Source of the DNA: Caprella mutica | Lineage: Eukaryota > Arthropoda > Malacostraca > Amphipoda > Caprellidae | Length of the DNA stretch: 64,000 bases | NCBI GenBank assembly: GCA_947561585.1 | Contig: CANNZV010001150.1 | Location: 114,152-178,151 of the forward strand | Reading direction: 5' to 3' | Shown here: piece after piece, positions 10,391-21,935 of the stretch | How positions within the stretch are numbered: the stretch's first letter is position 1 | How the letters are laid out: each line of letters opens with the position of its first letter | Position numbers and translations under genes: made by a program | The notes under the pieces: generated by a model | The model's database searches: none | Told to the model about the DNA's origin: nothing | The model's input: only the letters and a program-made list of their open reading frames with translations

Positions 10391-11189
10391 TATATTACTC
10401 ATTGTATGGAAGTTTCATGATAATAGGGAAAATCTGAGTCATCGGACTGTTCCTCATTTTCGATCATGGGAAAAAAGATATGTAATAATAACTATTTAAC
10501 TGGTTATTTTAATGATTATTATAGCTTTTTAATTATTTTATTACATAATCGTAAATGTGGATTTTTCCGATAACTCAAAACTTACTAAAAATGAATCAGT
10601 TAATAAAAATATGAATAGGTAAATTAATTAACATTAATTTTGGGTGTTTGGTCGAGAGCAATCGTGAGTACACCACCTAATGACCCTCATCTAGACACTG
10701 CCCAAGTGCCCATAGAGCTATGATAAACTACACTAGAGAGAGGTAGTGTTGCAGCGATAACAGGATATTTTGTTTCAGTTATATTTATATCATTACTCCA
10801 TTTAATTGACGCCAGATTGTCAGTTAAGTGACTCCAAAAAATAGAATTAACCGTCCTGCAAGACGCGATATAATTTTTACAACCGCTGACTTACCACTTG
10901 ACACTGCCTGCTACTGCTGCGATTTGAAGCTTTTGGTTTGAGCCTCTACTGCTTTTCACTCTTTCCTGCTAGCTTGCAAGCTCGCAATAACGCTTTTGAT
11001 GTGCGCGCAGCCTAAGCATTTAACATTTTCTGGGATCATTCTACTGAATTTCAGATAAGAGGTGAAATGTTTATTTTTTTCAAAATATTTGAAATATCCA
11101 CTTATTGAATTAGAGCCGCTGGTGGAGTTTTCCTTGATGAAATTTACCTGGTGAAATTTTCCGCGGTGGAATTTTCCTGATTCCTGAGT

Positions 11190-11488
11190 AGGGTACATTT
11201 GACCAGTACTTATATTTAGTGTGATTCACATTTAACGAGTAGGGTCCAGTGGTTCCTGACTAATATTTAGTGTAACTAACAGCTCACTTACAGGGTCAGC
11301 TGGTTCCTGACTAATATTTAGTGTGACTCACAGTTCACTTACAGGGTCGGCTGGTTCCTGACTAAGATTTAGTGTGACTCACAGTTCACGACTAGGGTCA
11401 ATGGGTCCCTGACTAATATTTAGTGTGACTACCAGTTCACTAGTAGGGTCCACTAGTCCTTGTCTAATATTTATTTAGTATGACTCAC
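11190..11488 (-). repeat. 51-55 bp array derived from the exon 7 / splice-donor boundary
   Basis: About six copies, the last partial, follow exon 7 directly on the minus strand. Each unit contains a copy of the last ~30 nt of exon 7 (GGACCCTACTCGTGAACT) and the first ~22 nt of the intron (GTGAGTCACACTAAATATTA). Two units keep an intact AACT|GTGAGT donor and the others are mutated. The array therefore arose by tandem duplication of the exon-intron junction. Confidence 0.85.
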
Positions 11489-11633
11489 AGTTCACGAGTA
11501 GGGTCCACTGATCCCGGACTATCTTCTGAGGCATGGCTGGTGAGAATCCCTCACACCGAAGTGTCTTCTTCTCGTCCTCTTCCTTTGGTTCGTAGCGCAG
11601 TGTCGATACCGTCACATTGCCTGCCTCGTGTGT
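11489..11633 (-). CDS. Sidestep-like exon 7 (second half of Ig3)
   Basis: The acceptor TTTCTAG ends at 11634 and the donor GTGAGT starts at 11488. The exon is 145 nt, enters in phase 0 and leaves in phase 1. It encodes GNVTVSTLRYEP, the conserved E-to-F strand segment of Side Ig domains, then LRCEG with the second Ig cysteine, and DQWTLLVN at the end of the domain. It joins exon 6 directly in frame. Its 3' end is the source of the 51-55 bp array next to it. No downstream exon is visible in the window. Confidence 0.85.
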
Positions 11634-12049
11634 CTAGAAAGTGATTGGAAGAGTTACAAAAAGTAAGAAATTAATTGAGACACCGATGTATTTTTACAAT
11701 AAAAAGAGCTTAGAGTATTTTATATAATTCAAATACGTTTCAAATATGTAGATTGGTAACTGGGCAATTGAATAAGTCAATTGATATAATGACACCAGTT
11801 ACAAAAATATATTCTACCATTGGTCGATTGAACTCATGGAGGAAGCAAAGCTACTTCAATAATGAGTTAACAGTTAAAGAAGAAAACAAATCAACCTTGC
11901 AATTAAAATAATCATCGCTATTTTATTCTCAAAACGTGCATTTCGTTTTAAAATATACATGAAAAACACAGAAAAGAAATAAAACAAAATTCTCAATGAA
12001 GATTGCAACTGTGCGAAGAGAAATTTACTTTAATAATTTAAAGTAAATT
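11634..12049. other. Intron 6, AT-rich part
   Basis: Upstream flank of exon 7. Apart from the acceptor tract, nothing is recognised. The rest of intron 6 (to 18839) holds the repeats and elements listed separately. Confidence 0.5.
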
Positions 12050-12240
12050 CCTTAGATACCACATCAACATTGTACATACCACCCTTAGATGCAACATAAA
12101 CATAATACGGACATTAATTAGATACCACATCAACATAGTACGGACATTCCTTTGATACCTCATTAACATAGTACGGACATTCCTTAGATACCACATCAAC
12201 ACTGTACGGACATTCCTTAGATACCACATCAACATTCCGT
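12050..12240. repeat. 33-bp minisatellite
   Basis: About six imperfect copies of a unit with TTAGATACCACATCAACA and GTACGGACATTCC. Confidence 0.85.
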
Positions 12241-13414
12241 ACAGATATTACGTAGTTCTTATCACTTTCAACAACAGTTATGTAACAGATAATGGTTTGC
12301 TCATGTAAAGCGCTTATCATTTAAATAGAACAATTGCATGAATGGAATAAAGAACTAAGTAGCCTGCAGCTTAGAGTGAGGACTGCCCATTAAAGTCAAA
12401 ACTAAAATATTCTCTCTTAAACAATAATGGAAAGTAGAATTCAAAAGCTGCAACAGTTTTCCTTTCAAAAAGAGAAAATTCTGTTTCATTCGAAGAAATA
12501 TTCCACCTCATTTCAGGAGGAGAATGAAAGAGGAATATTTATTGTAGGCTCAGAAATTGCAAGGCGAGTAATGGAATTAGGAATACATCCTCAAATAGGC
12601 CTCTCAAAAATTATAGTTGAACACAACGCCTTAAAAATGTCGAGTTGGAAATATTCCTTCTTAGGATAATTAAAGGTCTAGAATTTTTCATAATTTCAAA
12701 AATCTTACTGCATGTTAGGTAGATCTTGAGTGTTTCAGGAGAAAAAAAAGTTTTGAATTTCCCAATAAATTTCTTTAAATTTCTTTATTTATTTATTGAT
12801 ACATTCAATATTTTATTTTAAAACAAATCCTTAGTTCCAAATTTAAATATTCCCAGCTCCAAAATCTCTGAGCCATGTCATTATTAGTAATTCTGCCAAA
12901 AATAGCAAAAGGGGGATACGATATTAAACGATGCACTTAAAAAAAAATTCGTCTGAGGTAATGAATCCACACAAAATAATCTGAAGAAAACTTTACAGTT
13001 TCTCTAAAAACCTCCGGTTTGACTTGTATGACTCAGCAGAAAATAGAAAAGGTATTGGTGTCAGAGAGTTTTTCTTTGTTTCAACTTAAACGATAAAGAA
13101 TGGCGCTACACGTTGAATATTAAATATTTTCTATTTTGTTTAGGAAATTTGGAACAATATTTATACAATATAAATTAATATCTCCTTATTCAATTCAATG
13201 CAATGAAGTGTATAGAAAAGATCGATCATCCTAATTTAGACAAGATAATCAGACCAATCATGACCACCGACCCTGAATCACTTGGAAAAAGAATGAGGCC
13301 TCTACTGGATGTGATTTAAAGTGAAGCATAAATATATTATCTCTTTTTGTTCATAATTTTCTCCCAGTAAATTTTTTCGATACTCTCGCAGCATATTTCT
13401 TTGATCCTTTTTGA
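12241..13414. other. Intron 6, AT-rich, nothing recognised
   Basis: No gene or clear repeat is seen. An 80-codon frame at 12427-12669 has no recognisable features. Confidence 0.5.
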
Positions 13415-13855
13415 ACATATTCCTTAGATCTTTCCCTATCATATTCCTTAGATCCTTCCCTATCATATTCCTTAGATCCTTCCCTATCATATTCCTTAGA
13501 TCCTTTCGCATCATATTCCTTAGATCCTTTCGCATCATATTCCTTAGATCCTTCCCTATCATATTCCTTAGATCTTTCCCTATCATATTCCTCAGATACT
13601 TCCCTATCATATTCCTTAGATCTTTCCCTATCATATTCCTTAGATCCTTCCCTATCATATTCCTTAGATCTTTCCCTATCATATTCCTTAGATCTTTCCC
13701 TATCATATTCCTTAGATCTTTCCCTATCATATTCCTTAGATCCTTCCTTATCATATTCCTTAGATCCTTTCGCATCATATTCCTTAGATCCTTTCGCATC
13801 ATATTCCTTAGATCCTTCCCTATCATATTCCTTAGATCCCTTTCTAACATATTTC
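13415..13855. repeat. 24-bp minisatellite
   Basis: About 18 copies of a unit of the form CCTTAGATCCTTCCCTATCA plus TATT, with TTTCGCATC variants interspersed. Both strands stay open because 24 is a multiple of 3. The open frames are artefacts. Confidence 0.95.
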
Positions 13856-13931
13856 TTCCATCCTCTTCGATCCTATATATTACTCCAATTTCACCTAAAC
13901 AATCATTTGATTCTCTACTAACCTTCCATTG

Positions 13932-14873
13932 ATGTTCTCTGGGATCCGGAAAATTGATCAAAAGCAATTGACCGAAAACAATTGATCGAATGGATAATTG
14001 ATCGAATGGAAAATTGGTTGAATGGAAAATTGATCGAAAGGAAAATTGGTCGAAGGGAAAATTGATTGAAAGGAAAATTGATCGAAAGGAAAATTAGTCG
14101 AATGGAAAATTGATCGAAAGGAAAATTGATCGAAAGGAAAATTGATCGCACAACAATTGATCGAATGGAGAATTGACCGAAACAAAATTGATCGAAAAAA
14201 TATTTACACTAATTGACAATGATAACTAAAACCATGAATTACCAGGGACACTTACTTGCAATATATTACAGCTAGTAGATCTTGTTATCATGATTTACAT
14301 ATTAATAATAATAATAATTTATACAATTATAATATATAATAATAATTTATGTTTAACATTTCTTCAATCAACTGTTTTTCTATAACGGAGAATTATATGC
14401 TTTGAAATATATTATAATTTGAAGAACTTTTAGTTTTCTTAGTTCTAGAATTTAGGTAGTTCTAGATAACTTGTGAAATGAAAGTTAAATAATTAACTAA
14501 TTTAGTGTAGGTTTAACGTCTGTTTCGGAACAAAAAGCCATGTAACTGACGGCAAAAGGGAATTAAATACAAGAGATAGGAAGAAGCAGTCAGAAAGGAA
14601 AATGGATTCATGAACAAAGTCACTTAACACCGTCGGTGTTAAGTGAGTACTTTGTGAGTGCAGTCACTTACCAAGGAATGTAACAAAAAGGGACACTAAG
14701 CACCGGTTACTGCACTCACAGATGGATTTTCCTTTCGATCAATTGTTGTGCGATCAATTTTCCTTTTCGATCAATTGTTGTGCGATCAATTTTCCTTTCG
14801 ATCAATTTTCGATTCGACCAATTTTCCATTCGGTCAATTGCATTCGATCAATTTTCCTAGACCCATGTTCTCT
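13932..14873. repeat. 9-bp target duplication around element A
   Basis: ATGTTCTCT occurs at 13932-13940 and at 14865-14873, directly flanking element A. It is a perfect 9-bp match. The target itself is a 22-bp minisatellite unit. Removing the element and one copy restores a continuous repeat unit. Confidence 0.8.
13941..14864. mobile_element. Mutator-like non-autonomous element A
   Basis: The left terminus is GGGATCCGGAAAATTG and the inverted right terminus is GGGTCTAGGAAAATTG. Both ends continue inward as tandem units of about 16 bp (GGAAAATTGATCGAAA type), over 13950-14190 on the left and 14722-14858 on the right in inverted orientation. The interior is AT-rich and non-coding, with a perfect 12-bp hairpin at 14621-14645. 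The 9-bp target duplication and long compound inverted repeats fit the Mutator superfamily. No transposase is present. Confidence 0.78.
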
Positions 14874-15215
14874 CAGTATTCCATTGATGTTCTCTCAGTA
14901 TTCCATTGATGTTCTCTCAGTATTCCATTGATGTTCTCTCAGTATTCTATTGATGTTCTCTCAGTATTCCATTGATGTTCTCTCAGTTTTCCATTGATGT
15001 TCTCTCAGTATTCCAATGATGTTCTCAGAGTATTCAATTGATGTTCTCTCAGACTTCCATGGATGTTCTCCTAATATTCCATAGGTGGTCTCCCAGTATT
15101 CCATTGATATTCTCCCAGTAACCGTTGATGCTTTCTTAGTATTCTATCGATATTCTCAAGTATTCCATTGACATTCTCCCAGTATTCCATTGATATTATC
15201 CCAGTATTCCAAAAA
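14865..15215. repeat. 22-bp minisatellite
   Basis: About 15 copies of a unit of the form TCTCAGTATTCCATTGATGT plus TC. It decays to the right. Element A is inserted near its left edge. Confidence 0.93.
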
Positions 15216-15884
15216 TGATCTGTACTTATCTCCTCCACTCCAATTTCGAAGTTTCTCCTCCCTATCAGAGTGATCCATCAACCAGATTGTGGTCAGTACA
15301 GACACTCAATCAGGATAGTCCTGAGTACTTTACAAAGTCTTGACGGAGTGGTTCATCTACTCTCAGGATGTGTGCAATTGTCTACCAACAGCTACTTATT
15401 CTTATTCGTGGAGTCATTTTTAAGAAAGTGTTTTTCCAGTCAGTAATGAAACGAGAAAAGTGATAGAAAATGAATAGGATAGCAGAAAAGAAAGATGATA
15501 AATAGGATGTGAATTAGTGATGTAATTAACGGGAGATAAGAAGATAAACACGATAAAAAAACAAGTTAATTAACATGACATAATCAATAGTAGAATAGAA
15601 AATGGATTAATTATAAAATGTGGCTTGTAAATTAGAATAAGAAACGTGTAACTGTTTCTGGTCATCCTATATATTTTACTGAAGAACCTTGATTTCTAAC
15701 AGATAGGATGCATGAATACCATTTACCCAGCTCATTACCACCAACAAAATAATAAAAAGAAACAAAATGATACTCAATAACAATCCTTACACCTATCGAA
15801 CATTCTATCAAACTAATTTGTAAAACCCAATATAACCTCAATCAAATTCAAAAACATTCATGAATCAAGATCAAGTCAAAAAGA
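15216..15884. other. Intron 6, AT-rich, nothing recognised
   Basis: No coding or RNA signal is seen between two minisatellites. Confidence 0.5.
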
Positions 15885-16400
15885 GACACAAATATATCTC
15901 CAATCTAGAAACAATATCACCCCAATTAAGGAACAATATCACCCCAATCTAGAAACAATATATCTCCAATCTAGAAACAATATCACCCCAATTAAGGAAC
16001 AATATCACTCCAATCTAGAAACAATATATCTCCAATCTAGAAACAATATCACCCCAATTAAGGAACAATATCACCTCAATCTAGAAACAATATCACCCCA
16101 ATTGAGGAACAATATAACCCCAATCTAGAAACAATATATCTCCAATCTACGAACAATATCACCCAATCTAGGAACATTATCACAACAATCTAGAAACAAT
16201 ATCACCCCGATCTAGGAAGAACATCACCCCAATCTAGGAACAATATCACCTCATTCTAGGAACAATATCACGCCAATCTTGGAACAACATCACTTCAATC
16301 TAGGAACAACATCACCCCAATCTAGGAACAATATCACCTCAATCTAGGAACTACATCACTCCAATCTAGGAACAAATCACCCCAATCTAGGAACAAAATC
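15885..16400. repeat. 22-bp minisatellite
   Basis: About 23 copies of a unit of the form AACAATATCACCCCAATCTA plus GG or GA, with ATTAAGG variants. Confidence 0.95.
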
Positions 16401-16450
16401 ATTCAAATTGTCTATGAACGAATATCACCAAAACCGAGGCACTCTATATC

Positions 16451-18174
16451 GTGCGAAGACAGAATGCCTACGGAAAAAATGCCTATGGACAAAATGCCTA
16501 ACGGATAAAATGCCTAAAATGTATTTAAACTTATTTTAAATATGGAAATTGTGGACAAAGATTTAAAAAAGTTAGACCAAGTGGAAACAAAGAGTTTTGT
16601 CTCAGTGAGAGTTTATAAAATCACTTTCACATTGAATATGAACATTTGTAATTCAGCGTGCTTAGCGTAAACATCCTCTTATTTCATTTCACTGTGCTTG
16701 TGTTTTATCACTCAAGTGTTTGTTCTATTTATTAAATCGCTCTGAAAAATTAATCTTCCTACATCTCGCCATTTTTATTGGATATCTATAATCATCTTAT
16801 TCAATTTTCATTTATTTTAAAGACATCTATAATCATCTTCTTCTATTTCCATTTTTTAAAAGACATCTATAATCATTTTATTTTGTTTTCATTTTTTTAA
16901 AAGATATTTATAATCATCTCATTCTACTTTTTTTAAAAATTGTTTATTCTTTTAGATAGCTATAATCATCTTCAATCTATAGTGATGTTTCAGTTGCTTT
17001 TGAAATTCTAAAGAAAGTTAAGTAATTACAATGTTTATAAAAGTTAGTACTGGCATACAATTACTACTCTGGTTATAAAAAGCCGCCGATATTTGTTTTA
17101 TTCAACTACCTTTATACAGGGTGTCCGACACTTTTGCTGCCAAACTATAACATATGGTTGCATTCGTCGAAATAAACACTTTTTATTCCATGAAGGTAAG
17201 GTATAAAATGCTAAGTTAAAGAGTTACAAGGTTAGGAAAGTAGTATCTGTACCATTTATTATTATTAGTTAACGTCCTTTTTTTAATGTTGCGATAAGAA
17301 ACAAAACATTTTTAACAGCAATTATTAGGAGCACAAGAAACTTAATCTTAAATTAAATTACATGTTTACAAAATGTGTTCAAACTGCCTCCCATTTGTTG
17401 CGATGCATGCATTCAAACGTTTGTCCAATAATTGGTGGACGCAAGCAGACACAAGGAGTTTCACGAATCCTTGCTGGACAAAAGTTTGAACACTTGCATT
17501 GCAACAAAAAGGCGACAAAACGAACACATTCTGTAACATATAACCTAATTTAAGATTATGTTTTTTGTGCTCCTAATAATTACTGTTAAAAATGTTTTGT
17601 TTCTTATCACAACATTAATAAAAAAATGTTAACTAATAATAATAAATGGTACAGGTACTATTTTCCTAACCTTGTAACTCTTTAACTAAGCATTTTATAC
17701 CATACCTTCATAACATAAAAAGTGTTTATTTCGACGAATGCAACCTTATGTTAAAGTTTGGCAACAAAAGTGTAGGACACACTGTAGTATTAGAAGTTCC
17801 GTAGGAAAAAAAATACAGTATTCTTTATGAGATGTAACTAAGACGTAGTATATATTTTTTTCTTATGATTTACATAAATTTTTAAAATATTATTCGATGT
17901 TCAATGATAAGGCTTATTTCAATATAATGTATTCTGTTCTTTATTAATCATTCCACTACAGATATCACTTCAATATTTTCTGTTCGGCCCTTTTATTTAA
18001 ATATGGAGTTAATTCTTTTATTAGCTTTGTAACATTCTGTTACGTCATTATTTTACAATTTCTATTTTCTATATTTATATATTTTGTACATTAGGCATTT
18101 TGTCCGTTAGGCATTTTGACTGTAGGCATTCTGTCCGTAGGCATTTTGTCAGTTAGGCATTCTGTCCTAGTACC
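16451..18174. mobile_element. Mutator-like non-autonomous element B
   Basis: The right terminus, read inward on the minus strand, is GGTACTAGGACAGAATGCC. The left terminus is GTGCGAAGACAGAATGCC. Both ends are tandem 16-bp units (GGACAAAATGCCTAAC type), about four on each side and inverted with respect to each other. The flanks CTCTATATC (16442-16450) and CTCTGTATA (18175-18183) match at 7 of 9 positions, consistent with an old 9-bp target duplication. A Tc1/mariner-type MITE at 17117-17784 is nested inside. There is no transposase. Confidence 0.72.
17117..17784. mobile_element. Tc1/mariner-type MITE with ~230-bp inverted repeats
   Basis: The element is flanked by TA (17115-17116 and 17785-17786). 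The ends start CAGGGTGTCCGACACTTTTG on the left and the inverted CAGTGTGTCCTACACTTTTG on the right. The inverted repeats run inward to about 17355 and 17550, leaving a core of about 190 bp without an intact gene. It lies inside element B. Confidence 0.85.
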
Positions 18175-18368
18175 CTCTGTATAGCTTTTAAACCTATGGA
18201 CAAATATCTAGACACAATATGATTAAAATCTTCACACAATATGACTAATATCTACGCCCAATATGACTAAAATTTGTTCTAAATACTATGCTACCTAATC
18301 AATCTTGTTCAATATCATTCAAATCAGGCTCTACCTTATTCCAATGAAGTCACAATATCACCCTAGTG

Positions 18369-18774
18369 CAGTGGTTCTCAAAATTGATATATTTTGAGCG
18401 CATTTACAGTACTCTTGCATAGATACAGGCTATACTAAATACAGCTATGATACATCATGATCAAGTTGATCATATAAAGAAATATAACCTATTTAATAGA
18501 AGCATGATACAGCCATGGTTCTCAAACCTTATAAGTTTACTCATTTCAGTGTTAATATTTTGAACTTGTTCAATATTTACAACAAAATGGCTAGTTATAA
18601 GAAAAGTAGTTTATAACTGTCTAAAGAGTTGTGCAATAAAACAACAAATATATGTAAGAAAATTGTATAACATGGTTATTTTTGTGTACATTTGCGTCTC
18701 GTATATGGGCGAAAGTTTCAGGAAATTTACGTACCTGCTAAACCTCTGACGCGCCCCAATTTGACATTCATTGC
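18369..18774. mobile_element. Possible hAT-like MITE
   Basis: The left end CAGTGGTTCTCAAAATTG resembles the inverted right end CAATGAATGTCAAATTG, and both are followed by a GCGC-containing segment. The flanks CCCTAGTG (18361-18368) and GTCTAGTG (18775-18782) match at 6 of 8, as for an 8-bp hAT duplication. The element ends about 65 bp from the exon 6 donor. Confidence 0.4.
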
Positions 18775-18839
18775 GTCTAGTGTGTAGGTACGATATAACA
18801 CTCTATTCCAGTTACAACATTATCTGTCTTCCTACTCAC

Positions 18840-18991
18840 CACGGTGGAGTGTGAAGAAAGTTTCTCATCGTCCAGGTACCACAGAACAGTTGCCTTTGGT
18901 TTACTACCTGCCACTTCACAGTCAATGTCATACGATTTTGTAGCGGTGAGAGCAGGCTTTGACCCAAGAATTTTAACAACTGAGGGCTTTA
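18840..18991 (-). CDS. Sidestep-like exon 6 (first half of Ig3)
   Basis: The acceptor TACTTTCAG ends at 18992 and the donor GTGAGT starts at 18839. The exon is 152 nt. It completes a Leu codon split with exon 5, giving the joined motif VNLKPSVVKILGSKPAL, and ends in phase 0. It encodes YDIDCEVAGSKPKATVLWY, with the first Ig3 cysteine and the invariant tryptophan. The GSKPKA segment before the tryptophan is typical of Side family Ig3. Confidence 0.88.
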
Positions 18992-19174
18992 CTGAAAGTA
19001 GAAGGGAATGCATGTGTTATAATTAAATATAGTTTCTAAATATTATTGTATTATTCTCAAAGAATATAAAATGAAATATAATAAATCCCGATTCATTAAA
19101 TTCGTCAAATTACTAATGAGTTGGAGTTTTTCATAAATGAAAACTGAAAATTTCTAGCAAGTTAGTTGACTCAC

Positions 19175-19372
19175 AGTTGACAATTAGAGTCACAGAAGCT
19201 TCTAAAGGCATCATTTTGGGTACAGTCGCCACGCATCGTAAACTTTCAGTCACTAAAGTCCGGTCTGCTGATGTCACGACAAGACTATTGGTTGTGACGT
19301 CATCTTTTGACTCATATTTGTCGTCGAGCATACGATTGCCAATGTACCACAATAATTTAGGTTGCGGTCGTC
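19175..19372 (-). CDS. Sidestep-like exon 5 (second half of Ig2)
   Basis: The acceptor ATATTTACAG ends at 19373 and the donor GTGAGT starts at 19174, after AACT. The exon is 198 nt. It completes a Gly codon with exon 4 (VNGGRPQPKLLWY), encodes the Ig2 tryptophan and then ESLRCVATVPK with the second cysteine, and ends SVTLIVN. The exon enters and leaves in phase 1. Confidence 0.88.
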
Positions 19373-21264
19373 CTGTAAATATGAACATTGTAGGTATTCT
19401 TGAAACTAATTAACCATGAAAGTGGGAATATGAAACAGTTCAATTAACCGCAGATAAAATACGTTGAAAACTACCTCCCCTCTCCTAAATAAGAAAATAC
19501 TATTAGTTTAATTTATAAGAAATAAATTTTTTTTCATTACCATATACCTATATCCACCTAACTTAAAAATGCACTTGTTGATAAATGATACCAGACGAAG
19601 AGGTTAAATTTGTGTTAAGAAAATGATATGGCGATGAATAATTATAAACGATTTCTTTAATCCTAGTAGCCTAGCCCTCAAAAGCTTAGCTCACTAACCT
19701 ATTGCTCACTAACCTAGCTCACTAACCTCGCGCCAGTCCCTCAATAAGACAAAAAATGTAACCAATTGTCATTTCGCTATTTTTTCTTCATAGAAATCAT
19801 TATTTGATATCTACTCATCCATTGGTAAACGCCAACGAATAATTTTCAATTAAAATTTAATTAAAAAACAAATAAAACAATCAACTATTTCGTAGATATT
19901 ATTGTTTGGGTGGGGTTTATCACTATGTGCGGAGCTAAGCGAACTGCGGAGTCACTGAGACTCAATAAGCGACAATAAAGGTTATAGTAAACTGATTATA
20001 GTGAGACATTCACTCTTATGCTCTCAAACACATTCAGCATCTCATGACTGGAGAGAGCTCTGATATACAACTAATATATTTGAAAACATGCTCATAATAT
20101 AGGTATCTTATCATTATCACCTTCGATTTTGTCTGATCGTATGAAATTATGTGAAAAAGTAAAAGTTATGAAAAGACCGCTTCCAAATCGGTTTGAAAAA
20201 AAAAATTCTTTTCATGAGTACTCGTCCACCGGCGCCAGCGGTTAGGTTACTAAGGTTAAATACAAACATATGTTGTGAACTTGTGAGAAATAGTTTCTGC
20301 CTAATGGATTAAACAGCTTTTAAATTTACAAATTACTAATTATTGTAAGTCATGAATATAAGGAATTTGTCTTTGCAAGAAGATAGGATAATATTATACT
20401 TGGGGTTGAACTTTTAACGTGAGGAACATTCATAGATGATATATTTACAGGTAATACAAATATCACAAATGTATTAAATGAAGTGACAAATTAATCAATT
20501 ATTGAATTGAAATATAGTGGAAATCAAATAACTATGTACACCCATTTAGCTCGATCAGCTGAGTTATATTTTAAAAGGGTTATATCGTGAGTTTCTGGTT
20601 ATTTCTTTTGTTTACCCTATAGTGTTCCCTCTAAGAAAGGGGGAGGAGGAACGGGCTTTCCCTGGTAGATTTAAATTAATTACGAGTTTCCAGTGGAGGT
20701 AATTAAGTTACTGGAGTGTTGATGACTCTGAAGAGATTTCCCCTCTCCAACGATAATTATTTGCTACATTGGAAAGAAAACACAAATGAGAACCTACATT
20801 AAGAGGGAAAGCATTTGTAGACTTTGTAATGAATGAAATGGGAGAAGAAATTAGGTGATAAGTGTGATGGAGTATGCAACCGGTAAAAATAATGAAGAAT
20901 ATAAATATATAAAAAAATGATATTCAATGATTTGGGTTGTAATAATTCTTATTTTATAAATAGTGGTTTACTAATTACATAAATTTTTCTTAATTTGAAT
21001 ATTTCGATTTTGTTCAAAAGAAATAAGATAAAAACTGCTGTGAAAAGTAAGGAAATACGATAGAACTAAAAAAAATCCCACATAAATGTAGTTTGGTATA
21101 CAAAGTAGAAACGCTACTTTGTGCCGATAATATTCCTGTAGTACAAATATTACTATCAAGAAATAAAACCTAATGGTTTTATATAACGAAGTTTTGCAAC
21201 CTTCAGCTATGGTTCCAATTACTTAATTAAGACCCAAAGACCTGAAGGAGTCATGCTTATTTAC
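19373..21264. other. Intron 4, nothing recognised
   Basis: AT-rich DNA with no clear repeats, RNA genes or coding frames. Confidence 0.55.
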
Positions 21265-21378
21265 CTCCATTGACGGTGCAGTCGATTGTCAATCTATCGC
21301 CTTCGTTGTAAGGACCCAGAGAACCATAACCATCCCCTTCTGAGGTAGAGTCACTGATTTTGGGAGAGGAGGGTGCAA
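21265..21378 (-). CDS. Sidestep-like exon 4 (first half of Ig2)
   Basis: The acceptor TGTTTCAG ends at 21379 and the donor GTAAAT starts at 21264. The exon is 114 nt. Its first two bases TT complete a codon with exon 3: with a G from exon 3 this is Val, as in the family motif LTVIV. It encodes YNEGDRLTIDCTVNGG, with the first Ig2 cysteine. The donor GTAAAT is weaker than the others in the gene. Confidence 0.85.
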
Positions 21379-21935
21379 CTGAAACATGAAAAATCCTGAT
21401 TAATATGCTATATTGTATATAAAGCTGAACTGGTACTCGTAGAGCGCAAAACTTCGCTGCCGCTATTAGATACTTTCGAGTTACAAATGACCATGACATT
21501 GAATTTTGACCGGATCGCTCCCAAAAAGTGATCAAAAACGATTCCTGGATAATGAACAAATTTGTCCTACCAAATTTTGTCAATTTGATTGAATACTTTT
21601 GGAGTTATGCGAGTAGCAAGATTAAAAATGAACAAATAAATGAATATTACCGATCAAAACAATTTTTTTTCTCAATTTTGTGAAGGTTAAATTACATGCT
21701 ATTTTATAGAGGAAAGGTTCAAAATCAACAGGTTGTTCTTCGAGAAGATGTGATGTAGAATCTGCACTGATATGAATAATAATTACTCAAGCTTCCAAAT
21801 GTATTATTATCATCATGAGAAGTACATAAATTATTGGGAAATCCACTGCCTTATATGATAACCTATAGTAAATAAGATACCGACCTATTTTTTTATTAAC
21901 TCATTTAAATTGGAGCAGGTAAAGATTGCGTACCT

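Larger units (their letters stand above)
7341..11184. mobile_element. Candidate non-autonomous element with 16-bp end repeats (element E)
   Basis: The right end, read inward on the minus strand, starts GGAATCAGGAAAATTCC and continues with units such as GGAAAATTCCACCGCG. The left end (about 7341-7410) has the matching inverted stretch with CACCAGGTAAATTTCATC. Further diverged units run at 7600-7700. The unit length and the GGAAAATT start match the four better-supported elements of this window. No convincing target duplication is seen, since the flanks share only TGAG. The Tc1-like copy at 8772-10390 and the MITE at 8154-8393 lie inside it. The left boundary is approximate. Confidence 0.5.

Noticed and set aside
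12427..12669. 80-codon plus-strand frame
   Set aside because: AT-rich composition, no features, and within chance length for intronic DNA.
13302..13967. 221-codon frame of RNMIGKDL octads
   Set aside because: Product of the 24-bp minisatellite. The opposite strand is open as well, and no protein family is recognisable.
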